Positions 1 to 10,162 are shown, numbered from the stretch's first letter. The stretch is 39,561 nt of DNA from Selenomonadaceae bacterium (GCA_024698045.1 JAILRS010000004.1:1-39561); one strand, 5' to 3'. A program made the numbers and translations. Notes: generated by a model from the letters alone, not told the origin.

Positions 1-489
1 GGTGCAAGTAGCGGTAGACAAGTTCTGATTGAGCAGAACTGTTTTTGTGTCGACAATCGCGTTGTTTTTCGAGCCGTCAATGAGATATTTGCCGTTAAAC
101 TGAACAAGGGCGTTATCGTCAATCTGGTCGATGAACTGATCTATTTCCTTCTGGATGGTTGCGCGGTCTTGATCGGTATTGGAATCGTTGGCCGCGTTGA
201 TTGCTTTTTCCTTCAGGGTACGAAGAATTTCGACCGTATTGCCGACAGCACCTTCTGCGGTTTTCATTAAGCTGGAGTCGTTTTGAGTGTTTTGGTTAGC
301 TTGGTCGAGTGCACGAATGCGAACGCGCATACGCTCGGAAATAGCGTAGCCGGAAGCATCGTCCTGTGCGCTGTTGATTTTCATACCGCTGGAAACGCGA
401 GCCAAGCTTTTTTGAAGAGCGCTACTATTCAGATTGAGAGTGTTCAGCGTGTGAACCGCGCTCATGTTATTTTTTACTACCATACTCAT
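1..489 (-). CDS. Flagellin, N-terminal part (runs off the left edge)
   Basis: Filament subunit of the bacterial flagellum, exported and polymerised outside the cell. The 163 visible codons translate to a classic flagellin N-terminus: MSMVVKNNMSAVHTLN, followed by LQKSLARVSSGMKINSAQDD and ASGYAISERMR, matching the conserved D0/D1 helices that pack in the filament core. The ATG at 489 follows AAGGAGGA with normal spacing. The reading frame is open to position 1, so the variable centre and C-terminal D1/D0 helices lie outside the window. A candidate sigma-28 promoter lies about 160 bp upstream. The family assignment is secure; which flagellin paralogue it is cannot be told. Confidence 0.96.
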   Translation of the reverse strand, partial: MSMVVKNNMSAVHTLNTLNLNSSALQKSLARVSSGMKINSAQDDASGYAISERMRVRIRALDQANQNTQNDSSLMKTAEGAVGNTVEILRTLKEKAINAANDSNTDQDRATIQKEIDQFIDQIDDNALVQFNGKYLIDGSKNNAIVDTKTVLLNQNLSTATCT

Positions 490-885
490 GATTAGTTCCT
501 CCTTGATTAAAGTTTTATCCTTAGGCGACGGTTTCCCTTCCGCCACCGAATAAACGGGTTAATTTGCCTTCCCGACCGTCATCGAGAATTGACACTCGCA
601 CGCGTAACGAGGTCGCAAAAGTTACTCGTCTACTTCTCTTAAAAATCCTATCGATAAATCTACCACATTAATTAAACCTTGTCATGATTTTAACAAGAAA
701 AATTTTTACAGTCAACAGAAATCGGAACGGAAAAAATAATTTTGTTGACGTCGGCGGCTCTTTTTGTCGGGAAAAGTTATCGTCACGGGGCTCAAAAAAT
801 TTTTTTGCTTGACGAATAAAAATCGATTGACGTCACATGTGTAAAAATTTTTGTACTCGACGCGAATTATATTTGGCTTAATTTG
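490..885. other. Spacer between flagellin and trkH1: flagellin leader plus AT-rich DNA
   Basis: No gene was found in these 396 bases on either strand. The part next to flagellin is a roughly 150-nt 5' leader on the minus strand. It contains two GGA-bearing sites, one at the SD and one about 22 nt upstream, and a short GTAAC/GTTAC inverted repeat. The rest, about 690-885, is AT-rich with several short TTGACG/GACGTC words. No convincing hairpin terminator follows trkH1. Confidence 0.6.
648..674 (-). promoter_or_regulatory. Candidate sigma-28 (FliA/SigD) promoter for flagellin
   Basis: On the minus strand the sequence reads TAAT, exactly 15 nt, then ATCGATAG. The sigma-28 consensus is TAAA-N15-GCCGATAA, so spacing is exact with 3 of 4 and 6 of 8 matches. 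It lies about 160 bp upstream of the flagellin ATG in the right orientation. Flagellin genes in Firmicutes are typically transcribed by sigma-28. The call rests on motif and position only. Confidence 0.55.
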
Positions 886-2346
886 TTACCAGTTTTTGGA
901 TTTTTGCCAGAACGAAGGACTTAACAAAGCCAAGACGGTAAAAATTTCCAAACGACTGAGGAACATGACGCCGCAAGCGCAAAATTTACTGAAATCGGGC
1001 AGGAGTGAATAAGTACTGGTTGCGCCCTCGATGCCGAAGCCCGGACCCACACTTGCCACGGTCGAGACGCTGACACTTATCGCATTAACGAAATCAATAC
1101 CGTCAAACATCATCATAGTTGCGAAAGCAATATCGAGGATGACGACGGCGAAGAAAAATTTTGCCGCGCGGTAGACAATATCTTCATCAATAACACGTCC
1201 GCTCAATTTGACTTGACTGATTAAGTTGGGGTGACTTTTTTCCTTGACAATCTTCACAATGAATTTGAACAGTAAGACGATACGAGAAACTTTCAAGCCG
1301 CCCGCGGTGGAACCTGCGCAGCCGCCCAAAAACATAGTCATCGTGAGAAAAGCTTTACTCAACGGCGGATAAGTATCGAAATCGTGAGCGACGAAACCGG
1401 TAGTGGAACTGAGACTGGCGACATGGAAAATTGCGGATCTGGTTGCCAATTCCGAAGGCATATGCATTTCCCAAATCAAATCGACCGCGACGACGATTGT
1501 AGTGACCAGGACTATTAACAGATAAGTTCTGAATTCGGTATTGTTAAAAATTTCGCCGATACCGCGCCTGAATGTCAACACATACATCGCGAAACTGCCA
1601 CTGGATACAATCATGAAAAACGCCATGCAATATTCCAGATAAGCGTTACCGTATTCGCTGACTGTCCCGTTATAAACACCGTAGCCGCCAGTAGCTATAG
1701 TAGTCATTGCGTGATTTATTGCTACAAAAGGTTGCAGACCGCAAAGAAAGTAGCTGATTGCGCAGAAAACCGTTAACGTGACATAGACGCCGAACAAAGC
1801 TTTTGCGTTATCGCGAATACGCGGCATTTGTCTTTCCTTAGTCGGCCCTGTTGTTTCGGCTTTGAGGATGAACATACCGCCGCGCCCGAATTGCGGCATA
1901 ATCGCCATGAAGATAACGATGATGCCCAGACCGCCCACCCAATTCGACATGCTGCGCCAAAGAAGAATACTGCGCGGTAAAATTTCGACGTCCTCAATGA
2001 CAGTGGCACCCGTACCCGAAAAACCCGAAACGGATTCGACGAAACTATCAAGCAAATTCAAGTAGCCGCCTGCGAAATAAGGCACAAGCCCCAGCACAGA
2101 TATCAACAGCCAGCCCAAACCCGTTATCGCAATGCCTTCACGCGTCCCGACTTTATCCTTGCCGTGCAGACCGCCGAATCGTTCCAATTCAAATGTAACC
2201 GCCAAACATAAAAATATCGATAGCAGAAAAGCAGACGCACCTTTAAATTCTTCGGAAGTCGCCGCCAATATGAACGGCGGAATCATTGCCGCACCGCAAA
2301 ACAATGTAAGGTATCCCAGTAAGCTCGACACGATTCTTCTATTCAT
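886..2346 (-). CDS. trkH: TrkH-family potassium uptake channel subunit, copy 1
   Basis: Integral membrane subunit of a Trk/Ktr-type K+ uptake system, 486 aa with many hydrophobic helices. Four pore-loop regions are visible: GFSGTGATV, then TIATGGYGV, LSSTTGF and STVASVGPG, each carrying the conserved glycine of the SKT selectivity filter. The motif GCAGSTAGGLKVSR before the last repeat is also typical. The ATG at 2346 (MNRRIVSS) was chosen because TAGGAG lies at normal distance; a longer frame upstream has no support. No trkA gene, encoding the cytosolic gating ring, is present in the window. A second, divergent trkH starts at 23837, and both proteins end in Asn-Trp. The defence operon diverges from just upstream of this gene. 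Confidence 0.93.
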   Translation of the reverse strand: MNRRIVSSLLGYLTLFCGAAMIPPFILAATSEEFKGASAFLLSIFLCLAVTFELERFGGLHGKDKVGTREGIAITGLGWLLISVLGLVPYFAGGYLNLLDSFVESVSGFSGTGATVIEDVEILPRSILLWRSMSNWVGGLGIIVIFMAIMPQFGRGGMFILKAETTGPTKERQMPRIRDNAKALFGVYVTLTVFCAISYFLCGLQPFVAINHAMTTIATGGYGVYNGTVSEYGNAYLEYCMAFFMIVSSGSFAMYVLTFRRGIGEIFNNTEFRTYLLIVLVTTIVVAVDLIWEMHMPSELATRSAIFHVASLSSTTGFVAHDFDTYPPLSKAFLTMTMFLGGCAGSTAGGLKVSRIVLLFKFIVKIVKEKSHPNLISQVKLSGRVIDEDIVYRAAKFFFAVVILDIAFATMMMFDGIDFVNAISVSVSTVASVGPGFGIEGATSTYSLLPDFSKFCACGVMFLSRLEIFTVLALLSPSFWQKSKNW

Positions 2347-2466
2347 GAGTTTTACTCCTATCGGCTTTCGCCGTCTTTCTTCGCCTGAAATTATAACTTT
2401 ATCGTCTGTCAATAGCAAAGGAAATTCAGCCGTCGAAAAGAAATTTATCAACAAAATACGTAAACG

Positions 2467-2516
2467 AAAGGAAGTGACAAGGTGCGGCAATAAATTTTGT
2501 CGCGCCGATTGCTATG
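2467..2516 (+). promoter_or_regulatory. SD-hairpin-ATG initiation element upstream of drmD-like gene
   Basis: AAAGGA (2467-2472) is 41 nt from the ATG at 2514, too far for direct use. Positions 2481-2490 and 2497-2506 form a 10-bp stem (two G-U pairs) with a 6-nt loop. Folding out 26 nt leaves AGTGACAA plus GATTGCT, 15 nt in total, between SD and ATG. The reading frame has a stop at 2475 and no alternative ATG, GTG or TTG before 2514, so this ATG must be served by this element or by none. Four similar elements occur in the window. Confidence 0.6.
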
Positions 2517-5381
2517 AACGAATACGCCCCGGGCATGAGAATTATTGTCCGTGATGAGGAATGGATGATTAAAAAAATCGATAAGAATACCGCCGGCAAA
2601 AACGCTCTGCACTGCGCAGGGATATCGCCGCTCGTGCGTGATAAGTCCGCTATTTTCCTGCCCGATATCGAAAAAAATGTCGAGATTATAAATCCCGTCA
2701 AAATAAACTTCGTCGCAGATGATTCGTCGGGTTACGCAAAATCATTGCTGTTCCTCGAAAGTCAATGGCGTCAGAAAATCCCAAACGACGGAAGTATACA
2801 CATAGCTTATGACGCCGTAATGAATCCCCTGCCCTATCAATTATATCCGGCTACAGTCGCGCTCAATAAACCACGCAAAAGAATTTTAATCGCCGATGCC
2901 GTTGGTTTGGGCAAAACTCTCGAGGCAGGTATTTTGATGTCGGAATTGATTCTGCGCGGTAAGGGTAAAAGAATTTTGGTCGTCGCGGTGAAAAGTACCA
3001 TGACTCAATTCCAAAAGGAAATGTGGAACCGATTCACGATACCCCTCGTAAGTTTGGATTCAACTCGTATCAAAAAAATTCGCGCCGCTCTCCCCTCCAA
3101 TTACAATCCCTTCTTTTACTACGATAAGACAATCGTTTCAGTCGATACCCTCAAGTGCGATATCGAATACCGTACTCATTTGGAAAATTCTCATTGGGAT
3201 ATCATAGTAATAGACGAGGCGCAGAATGTCGCGCGCCGCGGTTCTCGTCAGGCTCAACGCTCTCGCCTCGCCGAACTCCTCGCTAATCGTTCCGATACTA
3301 TGATTATGTTATCCGCTACTCCTCACGACGGTCGCGCTCAAAGTTTTGCCTCCTTGATGAATATGTTGGATCCTACCGCCATTGCCAATCCCGAAAAGTA
3401 TTCCAAAAAAGATATCGAAGGTCTTTACGTCCGCCGATTCAAAAAGGATATCAAAGACGAGATTGCCGATAATTTCCCCGAAAGAAATGTCACTATCCAA
3501 GAATGTCCGTCATCAGATATCGAAGAAGCAGCCTACGATATATTTTCCGAAATGGAATTGATAATGGATAAAGACAATAAACGCGCTAACGGATTCATGT
3601 TCAAAACAAGTTTGGAAAAAGCTTTGTTTTCTTCGCCCGCTACTTGTATCAAAAGCATTAACGAACGAATCAATAAACTCAAGAAAAAATATACCAATGA
3701 AGATTTTGCCGACATATATACCTTGAGAAATCTGCGCAGTGCTCTCGAGAAAATTACCCCGAAAGATTTCTCACGCTATCAAGAATTACTCCGGCTTCTA
3801 AATTCAACCGAATACAATTGGCAAAAATCTTCCGACGACAGAATCGTTATCTTCACCGAAAGAATAGAAACTATGAACTATTTGGCGGAACATCTCAAGG
3901 CAGATTTGAAATTGAAAGCCGATGAAATCAAAACTATCTCGGGTAGTATGAGCGACGTCGAACAACAGGAACTTGTCGAGCAATTCGGCGCAGCTAATTC
4001 CAAAATGAAAATTCTCGTCGCCTCCGATGTCGCCTCCGAAGGTCTCAACTTGCATTATCGTTGTCACCGCCTGATTCATTTCGATATCCCTTGGTCGCTC
4101 ATGACTTTCCAACAACGTAACGGCAGAATCGACAGATACGGTCAGGAAAAATCTCCCGATATTCGTTACATGCTCATTACCAGTAAAAATAAACGTATTC
4201 ACGGCGACGCAAGGATAATGGAAATCCTAATCGGTAAAGAAAAAGCCGCACATGATAATATCGGAGATCCCGCAATGTTGATGAATAAATTTACCGTCGA
4301 GGGCGAAGAAAATGTAGTAGGTGAGGCAATCGAAAACGGTACACCCCCCGAAGAGTTCGGAGAGTCTTTGAGCGAAAAAGAAACTCTTTGGGATACTTTT
4401 CTTGACGACGATAACGATAAACTCCAAGTCAAACGAGCTACGGACAAAACTCTTTTTAGCGACACCGATTATCTTTTGAAGGCTCTTAACTGTTTGAATT
4501 ACAGCGTGGAAAAACTTTCCGGTAATGCCGTGTTCGCCGTCAATGTCACCAACGATATGCGCCGCCGTTTAAAATCCCTCATGCCCGAGGAAGTTCTACC
4601 GCAAGAAAATTCATCACTACGTCTTTCGCCCGATAAAGAATATTGTACAGACGAAATGAAGGAAAGTATGCGCAACAGTGAATCAGAATCCCTCTGGCCT
4701 CGTACTCAATATCTCTGGCGGTTACATCCCCTCTTCACTTTCATTAACGACAAGACCAGTTTACTTTTCGGACGCGGTGAAGCTCCTATCGTCGGACTTA
4801 ATCAAAACTTAAAGCCGAATGAAATTGTCTACGTCGTATCCGCTACTATCGCGAATAAAAAATCCGCCCCCATTGTCGATGAAATGTTCGGCTTATTCTA
4901 TCGCGACGGGAAATTTGTCGAAACTTTGAGTATGGATAAAGTCATTAATCTCACCGGTATCAATTCCAAATTTTTGGCGAATACTTCAAAGATACCATCT
5001 GAAAAAATTTCCGCCGCCGAATCTAATCTGCAAGACGTCGTAGATAACTCGGAAAATTTCATGCATCAAAAATTTGTCGACTACAATAATCGTATCAATC
5101 CTATGCTCGATGAGGAAGTCAACAAACTCGCCGAACTCCAACAGAAACATAAGGGTTATTATCAAGCTCTTTTCGAGGACGCTATCAAAAATCTCGACGA
5201 TAAATCTAACACTCCTAAAACCATTACCGAAAAGAAAAGACAACGTCTCACCGAAGAACGCGACGATAAAATTAAGCAGGTAGATAAAATGTTTACCGAT
5301 TTCTCCGATTGGGTCGAGGAAACTTTGACTATCGAAGATAAGGCATATATCAAAATCATCGTTGCCTTTATCGGGCTTTGA
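2514..5381 (+). CDS. drmD: SNF2-family helicase/ATPase, DrmD-like (DISARM class 1)
   Basis: Superfamily 2 DNA translocase of 955 aa. Walker A is ADAVGLGKTLEAG (about residue 127), motif II is IDEAQNVARRG (about 232), motif III is LSATPHDGR, and motifs V-VI are SDVASEGLNL and QQRNGRIDRYGQ (about 532). The C-terminal third is rich in charged helices, probably coiled coil. This layout, close to RapA/HepA-type ATPases, is that of DrmD, the SNF2 helicase of class 1 DISARM anti-phage systems. The adenine methylase encoded immediately downstream supports that reading. The start at 2514 is forced by an in-frame stop at 2475 and is preceded by a hairpin-spaced SD. First gene of a four-gene plus-strand operon. 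The family is certain; the drmD label is by motif and context. Confidence 0.85.
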   Translation: MNEYAPGMRIIVRDEEWMIKKIDKNTAGKNALHCAGISPLVRDKSAIFLPDIEKNVEIINPVKINFVADDSSGYAKSLLFLESQWRQKIPNDGSIHIAYDAVMNPLPYQLYPATVALNKPRKRILIADAVGLGKTLEAGILMSELILRGKGKRILVVAVKSTMTQFQKEMWNRFTIPLVSLDSTRIKKIRAALPSNYNPFFYYDKTIVSVDTLKCDIEYRTHLENSHWDIIVIDEAQNVARRGSRQAQRSRLAELLANRSDTMIMLSATPHDGRAQSFASLMNMLDPTAIANPEKYSKKDIEGLYVRRFKKDIKDEIADNFPERNVTIQECPSSDIEEAAYDIFSEMELIMDKDNKRANGFMFKTSLEKALFSSPATCIKSINERINKLKKKYTNEDFADIYTLRNLRSALEKITPKDFSRYQELLRLLNSTEYNWQKSSDDRIVIFTERIETMNYLAEHLKADLKLKADEIKTISGSMSDVEQQELVEQFGAANSKMKILVASDVASEGLNLHYRCHRLIHFDIPWSLMTFQQRNGRIDRYGQEKSPDIRYMLITSKNKRIHGDARIMEILIGKEKAAHDNIGDPAMLMNKFTVEGEENVVGEAIENGTPPEEFGESLSEKETLWDTFLDDDNDKLQVKRATDKTLFSDTDYLLKALNCLNYSVEKLSGNAVFAVNVTNDMRRRLKSLMPEEVLPQENSSLRLSPDKEYCTDEMKESMRNSESESLWPRTQYLWRLHPLFTFINDKTSLLFGRGEAPIVGLNQNLKPNEIVYVVSATIANKKSAPIVDEMFGLFYRDGKFVETLSMDKVINLTGINSKFLANTSKIPSEKISAAESNLQDVVDNSENFMHQKFVDYNNRINPMLDEEVNKLAELQQKHKGYYQALFEDAIKNLDDKSNTPKTITEKKRQRLTEERDDKIKQVDKMFTDFSDWVEETLTIEDKAYIKIIVAFIGL

Positions 5382-5399
5382 ATCCAATTATTTTTTATG

Positions 5400-5445
5400 A
5401 AAGGCGGTGTAGCGCGTAGGTTCAATACCTGCGCCAAATGCTATG
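5400..5445 (+). promoter_or_regulatory. SD-hairpin-ATG initiation element upstream of drmMI-like gene
   Basis: AAAGGCGGTG begins at 5400, while the ATG is at 5443. Between them GCGC (5412-5415) plus AGGT (5418-5421) pair with ACCT (5427-5430) plus GCGC (5431-5434), with a 2-nt bulge and a 5-nt TCAAT loop. Removing the hairpin leaves GGTGTA plus CAAATGCT, 14 nt, between AAAGGC and ATG. The stem sequence is unrelated to that at 2481-2506, but the geometry is the same. Confidence 0.6.
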
Positions 5446-8400
5446 GCTATCGATTTGACCGGCATTAACAATAAAAACGAATATTATACCAATCACTATT
5501 TCGCTACCATTTTCGAGAATAACGCTAAAGATATCATAAACGATTTGAAGAAAAAATATAAAGACTCCGACACTAAAACTCTGCGCAGTGTCCGTACAAA
5601 ATTTTTTAACGCTCACGATAGATTATTGCGTTCCTCTTTCAATTTCAACACCCTTAACGATATCAAGGAACTCGCCGCTAATTATTTAAATGCTCTCGGT
5701 TATCCAAAACCTCAGCCTTTTACAGTCGAACTCGAAAAAAATTCGATACTGCCCGTTTTTCTCGCCGTTAAAAAATCCGACGGTGCGCCATTGCTCTGGA
5801 TTATGCTCGCCGCCGCTTTCGACCCTAATACCCCTATCATGGAATCTTTCACTTTCAAGCCCGATGACCTCGACGACGATACTGCCGCTATCAAACATAA
5901 AATCTTAGCCGATATCAATTGCGAAAACCTAGCCGCTAAAATTTTCTTCGCTCAGGATAGACCGCCCAGATTCCTACTCTATATCGGTATCAATCAAATC
6001 GCTCTGCTGGATCGTAACAAGTGGAACGAAAAAAGATATCTGCATTTCGATTTGAATACTATCTTCGCGCGTATGGAAAATTCTACTATCGCCGCTATGA
6101 CCGTGCTTTTGCATAAAGATTGTCTTTGCCCAGACGACGGTAAAATTACTCTCGATTCTTTCGACGAACAAAACCGACGTAATGCCGCAGGCGTTTCACA
6201 GGATTTAAAATTCGCTCTGCGTGAAAGTATCGAACTGCTCGGTAATGAAGTCCTTTTCGATATGAAAAACCGTCAAAATATTAATCTCGATACTTCGCCC
6301 GTAGATGCCGACGCTCTTACTAATGAATGTCTGCGGTTCATGTACAGAATGCTTTTTGTGCTCTTTATCGAGGCGCGTCCCGAATTGGGTTATACACCTA
6401 TTAAATCCCAAACTTATTATTCAGCCTATTCTCTCGAAAGTCTGCGCGATATCGTTGACAATCTCAATGCCTCCTCTTACGAAGACAACAACGGTTATTA
6501 TCTGCATGAAAGCATTGAAAAATTGTTCGATATGATTTTCAAAGGCTATCCCGAAGACGAACAAACTTTTAAACGCGTAAGCAATGCCACCAGTCTTCAC
6601 GATATCTTTATCATTCCGCCACTCAAGGCGCATATCTTCGACCCTAACCTTACCGAAATTATCGGCAAGGCCAAATTGCGTAATTCCTGCTTGCTTAAAA
6701 TTATCGAGCTGATGAGTTTGACGCGCGCAGGCGATAATTCAAGACGCGCAAGAATTTCTTATGCCAACTTAGGAATTAACCAGATGGGCGCAGTTTATGA
6801 AGCACTCTTGTCTTATCGCGGTTTTATCGCCAAAGAAGATTTGTATGAAGTCAAACGCGCCGACGCTACTTTTAACGAACTAGATGTCGGTTATTTCGTT
6901 GGCGAAGACAAACTGGACGAATACGACGTAAATACCGAACGCGTCCGTTACTCCAACGGCGATAACGCAGGCAAACTACGCATGTACAAAAAAGGCAGTT
7001 TCATCTATCGACTCGCAGGACGTGAACGCGAAAAGTCTGCCTCGTACTACACGCCCGAAGTCTTGACTAAATGTCTCGTCAAATACGCGCTCAAAGAATT
7101 ACTCAAAGATAAATCACCCGAGGATATTTTAAACGTCACTGTTTGCGAACCTGCTATGGGCAGTGCCGCCTTCCTTAACGAAGCTATTAACCAACTCGCT
7201 GAAACTTACGTGGAACGCGCCGAAAAACTTTTGCCGCCCGATAAACGTATTCAGGCAGAAGATAGATTTAACGAAATTCAGAAGGTAAAGATGTATATCG
7301 CTAACCGAAATGTTTACGGCGTCGACTTGAATCCTATCGCAGTGGAACTCGCCGAAGTTTCTCTTTGGCTTAACACTATTCACGCAGGCGGCTTTGTCCC
7401 TTGGTTCGGTACTCAACTCGTTAACGGTAATTCCCTTATCGGCGCACGTAGAGAATTTTTTGACGTCCATAACCTTAAATCTAAAACCGTCGGGCATCGC
7501 TGGTTTGAATCTGTGCCTATACGTATTCCACACAAAAAGCCCCGTGACAAATTTAATCACGTTTATCATTTCCTCGTTGCCGATAAAGGCATGGCTAATT
7601 ATTCCGATTCCGTCATCAGATCTTTGGCTGCCGATAAACTCGCTAAAATCAGCGACTGGCGTAATAAATTCACGCAACCTTACTCCCCTAGCGATATCAA
7701 AAATTTGCTCGACATGTCTGACGATATCGATAACCTTTTGGAAAAACAAATCCGCGACCGTAAAGAATTGATTCGACAAACTAGCGATAACCTTTCTATT
7801 TTCGGGCACGAAGACACAACCAAAGATTTTCATCACACCATCCGCGAAAAAGATAAGATTCTTGATGACGGTTATAAGTCTAAACACGAAATGATTAAAG
7901 GCGCGTATGCCCGTTTGAAATTGGCTATGGATTATTGGTGCGCTCTTTGGTTCTGGCCTATCGATAAGGCGGATTTGCTCCCAACTCGTCAAGAATTTTT
8001 CTCCGATATGAAAGGTATTTTGTCGGGCAGCTTGAAAAAAACTTTCGGGCAAGGAATTTTAGATTTTGACGACATTCTTAGCGAAAACGATTTCGATATC
8101 GCTAAACTCCAAGAAAAAATTGCGCGCGTTGAATTAGTCACCCAAATCGCCGATAAAAACAAGTTCATGCATTGGGAATTAGAATTCTCCGATATCTTTT
8201 ACGACAAGGGCGGCTTTGATTTAATCTTAGGTAATCCGCCGTGGGTAAAACTCGGTTGGCAGGAGCAAGCTTTATTATCCGATAAAAATCCTACATTCGC
8301 GATAAGACATTTGACAGCGACAGACACGGCAAAAAAACGCTCGGAAGAATTGCAAAACCCAGAAACTTGGGCGGCTTATTTTGATGAGTATGAATCAACG

Positions 8401-10158
8401 ACAGCGGAAATAAATTTCATAGGTGCTAAACAAAATTATCCGCTCCTTCAAGGTCAACAGCCAAATTTATTCAGATGTTTTATTCCTCAAGTGTGGAAAA
8501 TTACCAACGATAAAGGCGTCTCCGGTTTAGTGCATCCCGAAGGAGTTTACAACGACTCTAGTAGTGCATATCTGCGCAGTCAGCTCTATCAACGTTTGCG
8601 CTATCATTTTCAGTTTCAAAATGCATTAAATCTTTTTCATGACATAAGTAGTAATAACAAATTTAGTCTTAACGTTTATGTAGCAACCAAAGATATAAAT
8701 TTCGATAGTCTTTCAAACTTATTTACTCCGAAAACTATTGATGAATGCTACAACGATTCAAATGATGGTGAAATCGGCGGTATCAGAGACAACGAAAACA
8801 AATGGAACGTCAAGGGACATCCCGACAGAGTTATTAACGTTGGGCAAAAGGAATTGTCTTTGTTCGCCTCTCTGTTAGACAATAATAATGATTGGCAAGG
8901 GGCTAAACTTCCTACGTTGCATGCCAAACAGTTAATGGACGTCTTGAGAGTTTTTAATTCACAACATAGTCGTCTTGGTTATTTAGTTGACGGAATTTTT
9001 TCTACTGAAATGTTGCATGAGACTGGTGCACAAAGAGATAAAACTATAGTATATGGCGAACATTTTCCGGAAACGCCTTTGGATTTAATTTACTCGGGCT
9101 CTCTTATCGGCATCGCTAATCCTTTATTCAAAGCGGCACGAAGAATCTGCAGAACCAATTCGGCATTTGACAGCATTGACTTGCAAAACATTTCCGAAAC
9201 GTATTTACAACGCTGCAAATATAAACCTGCCTGTGAAGTCGATGAATATATCGGACGTGTACAAAATACGCCTTGGCATACAAAATATACGGACGGATAC
9301 AGATTGATATCAAGACGTATGTTAAATTTAACAGGTGAAAGAACATTAATATCGGCTATTGTTCCGCCAATGACGGGGCATGTACATACTGTCATTGGTG
9401 TTGCGTTCCATGACGCTAAAGAACTCTGTATGTCGGCGGCAACTTTTGCATCGTTACCGTTTGATTTTTTCATTAAAGCCATTAGCAGAACTGACTTTTT
9501 CCCGTCAACGATAAAAATTTTGCCGCGCCTTGAATATGACAGCAGACTTGTTGTTCGTGCTCTGCTTTTGAATTGCCTAACGAAACATTACGCGGCATTG
9601 TGGTCGGAAGTATGGGAAGAAAAATTCTGCGCCCAAACCTGGAGCAAAGAAGACGCGCGCTTGCCGGCAGAAAGTTTTAGAAGTTTAACGGCGGAATGGA
9701 CGGCGGCGACACCCTTGCGTACGGATTACGCGCGGCGTCAGGCTTTGATAGAGATAGACGTATTGACGGCGATGGCGTTGGGCATGACGCTGGATCAGTT
9801 GAAAACAATTTACCGCATACAATTTCCGGTCTTGAGGAGTTACGAGTCAGAAACATATTACGACAGGCAGGGTCGGATAGTGTACACGGCGAACAACGGA
9901 TTAACGAATGTGGGGTACCGTGGCGCGCAATGGAAGAAGGCAAACAGTGTCGAGCCGAAAGAGCGCGGGTCAAAAGAATGGGACGGGCTATTAGCCCACG
10001 CGCCCGAAGGCTATGTCTTTGAACGGAAGATAGAGGACGACACGCGGCCGGTTGGCAAAGTAGAAGAAACGATAAAATATTACGCGCCGTTTGACAAATG
10101 CGACAGAGAAAAGGATTACGAAAGAGCCTGGCAATATTTTAAGGAGGAAGGAAGATGA
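5443..10158 (+). CDS. drmMI: Eco57I-type adenine-specific DNA methylase, DrmMI-like
   Basis: Large N6-adenine DNA methyltransferase of 1571 aa, expected to mark host DNA so that the linked defence proteins spare it. The motif order is SAM-binding and catalytic: SASYYTPEVLTK (about residue 534), CEPAMGSAAFL (motif I, about 568), VYGVDLNPIAVELAEVSLWL (motifs II-III), and DLILGNPPWVKLG (motif IV, catalytic NPPW, about 930). The long N-terminus (1-530) and the C-terminal 600 residues likely hold target recognition and partner contacts. Size and position after a DrmD-like helicase match the methylase of class 1 DISARM. Codon choice drifts along the gene: ATC/ATT for Ile early, mixed after about 8220, ATA-rich from about 9700. 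A fused BREX PglX or type IIG enzyme is less likely because of the neighbours. Confidence 0.85.
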   Translation: MAIDLTGINNKNEYYTNHYFATIFENNAKDIINDLKKKYKDSDTKTLRSVRTKFFNAHDRLLRSSFNFNTLNDIKELAANYLNALGYPKPQPFTVELEKNSILPVFLAVKKSDGAPLLWIMLAAAFDPNTPIMESFTFKPDDLDDDTAAIKHKILADINCENLAAKIFFAQDRPPRFLLYIGINQIALLDRNKWNEKRYLHFDLNTIFARMENSTIAAMTVLLHKDCLCPDDGKITLDSFDEQNRRNAAGVSQDLKFALRESIELLGNEVLFDMKNRQNINLDTSPVDADALTNECLRFMYRMLFVLFIEARPELGYTPIKSQTYYSAYSLESLRDIVDNLNASSYEDNNGYYLHESIEKLFDMIFKGYPEDEQTFKRVSNATSLHDIFIIPPLKAHIFDPNLTEIIGKAKLRNSCLLKIIELMSLTRAGDNSRRARISYANLGINQMGAVYEALLSYRGFIAKEDLYEVKRADATFNELDVGYFVGEDKLDEYDVNTERVRYSNGDNAGKLRMYKKGSFIYRLAGREREKSASYYTPEVLTKCLVKYALKELLKDKSPEDILNVTVCEPAMGSAAFLNEAINQLAETYVERAEKLLPPDKRIQAEDRFNEIQKVKMYIANRNVYGVDLNPIAVELAEVSLWLNTIHAGGFVPWFGTQLVNGNSLIGARREFFDVHNLKSKTVGHRWFESVPIRIPHKKPRDKFNHVYHFLVADKGMANYSDSVIRSLAADKLAKISDWRNKFTQPYSPSDIKNLLDMSDDIDNLLEKQIRDRKELIRQTSDNLSIFGHEDTTKDFHHTIREKDKILDDGYKSKHEMIKGAYARLKLAMDYWCALWFWPIDKADLLPTRQEFFSDMKGILSGSLKKTFGQGILDFDDILSENDFDIAKLQEKIARVELVTQIADKNKFMHWELEFSDIFYDKGGFDLILGNPPWVKLGWQEQALLSDKNPTFAIRHLTATDTAKKRSEELQNPETWAAYFDEYESTTAEINFIGAKQNYPLLQGQQPNLFRCFIPQVWKITNDKGVSGLVHPEGVYNDSSSAYLRSQLYQRLRYHFQFQNALNLFHDISSNNKFSLNVYVATKDINFDSLSNLFTPKTIDECYNDSNDGEIGGIRDNENKWNVKGHPDRVINVGQKELSLFASLLDNNNDWQGAKLPTLHAKQLMDVLRVFNSQHSRLGYLVDGIFSTEMLHETGAQRDKTIVYGEHFPETPLDLIYSGSLIGIANPLFKAARRICRTNSAFDSIDLQNISETYLQRCKYKPACEVDEYIGRVQNTPWHTKYTDGYRLISRRMLNLTGERTLISAIVPPMTGHVHTVIGVAFHDAKELCMSAATFASLPFDFFIKAISRTDFFPSTIKILPRLEYDSRLVVRALLLNCLTKHYAALWSEVWEEKFCAQTWSKEDARLPAESFRSLTAEWTAATPLRTDYARRQALIEIDVLTAMALGMTLDQLKTIYRIQFPVLRSYESETYYDRQGRIVYTANNGLTNVGYRGAQWKKANSVEPKERGSKEWDGLLAHAPEGYVFERKIEDDTRPVGKVEETIKYYAPFDKCDREKDYERAWQYFKEEGR

Positions 10159-10162
10159 CAAG

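Noticed and set aside
800..885. GACGTC/TTGACG words downstream of trkH1 as promoters
   Set aside because: No properly spaced -10 and no plus-strand gene follows for over 1.5 kb.
2473..2554. Zinc-finger-like peptide (VTRCGNKFCRADC...) starting at a GTG inside the drmD leader
   Set aside because: The GTG is part of the SD-like AAAGGAAGTGA and has no SD of its own. The Cys pattern comes from the hairpin DNA read in another frame.
7129..8052. 307-codon minus-strand open frame inside the methylase gene
   Set aside because: It is antisense to catalytic motifs I-III of the methylase, has no SD and no recognisable motif; it follows from codon bias.
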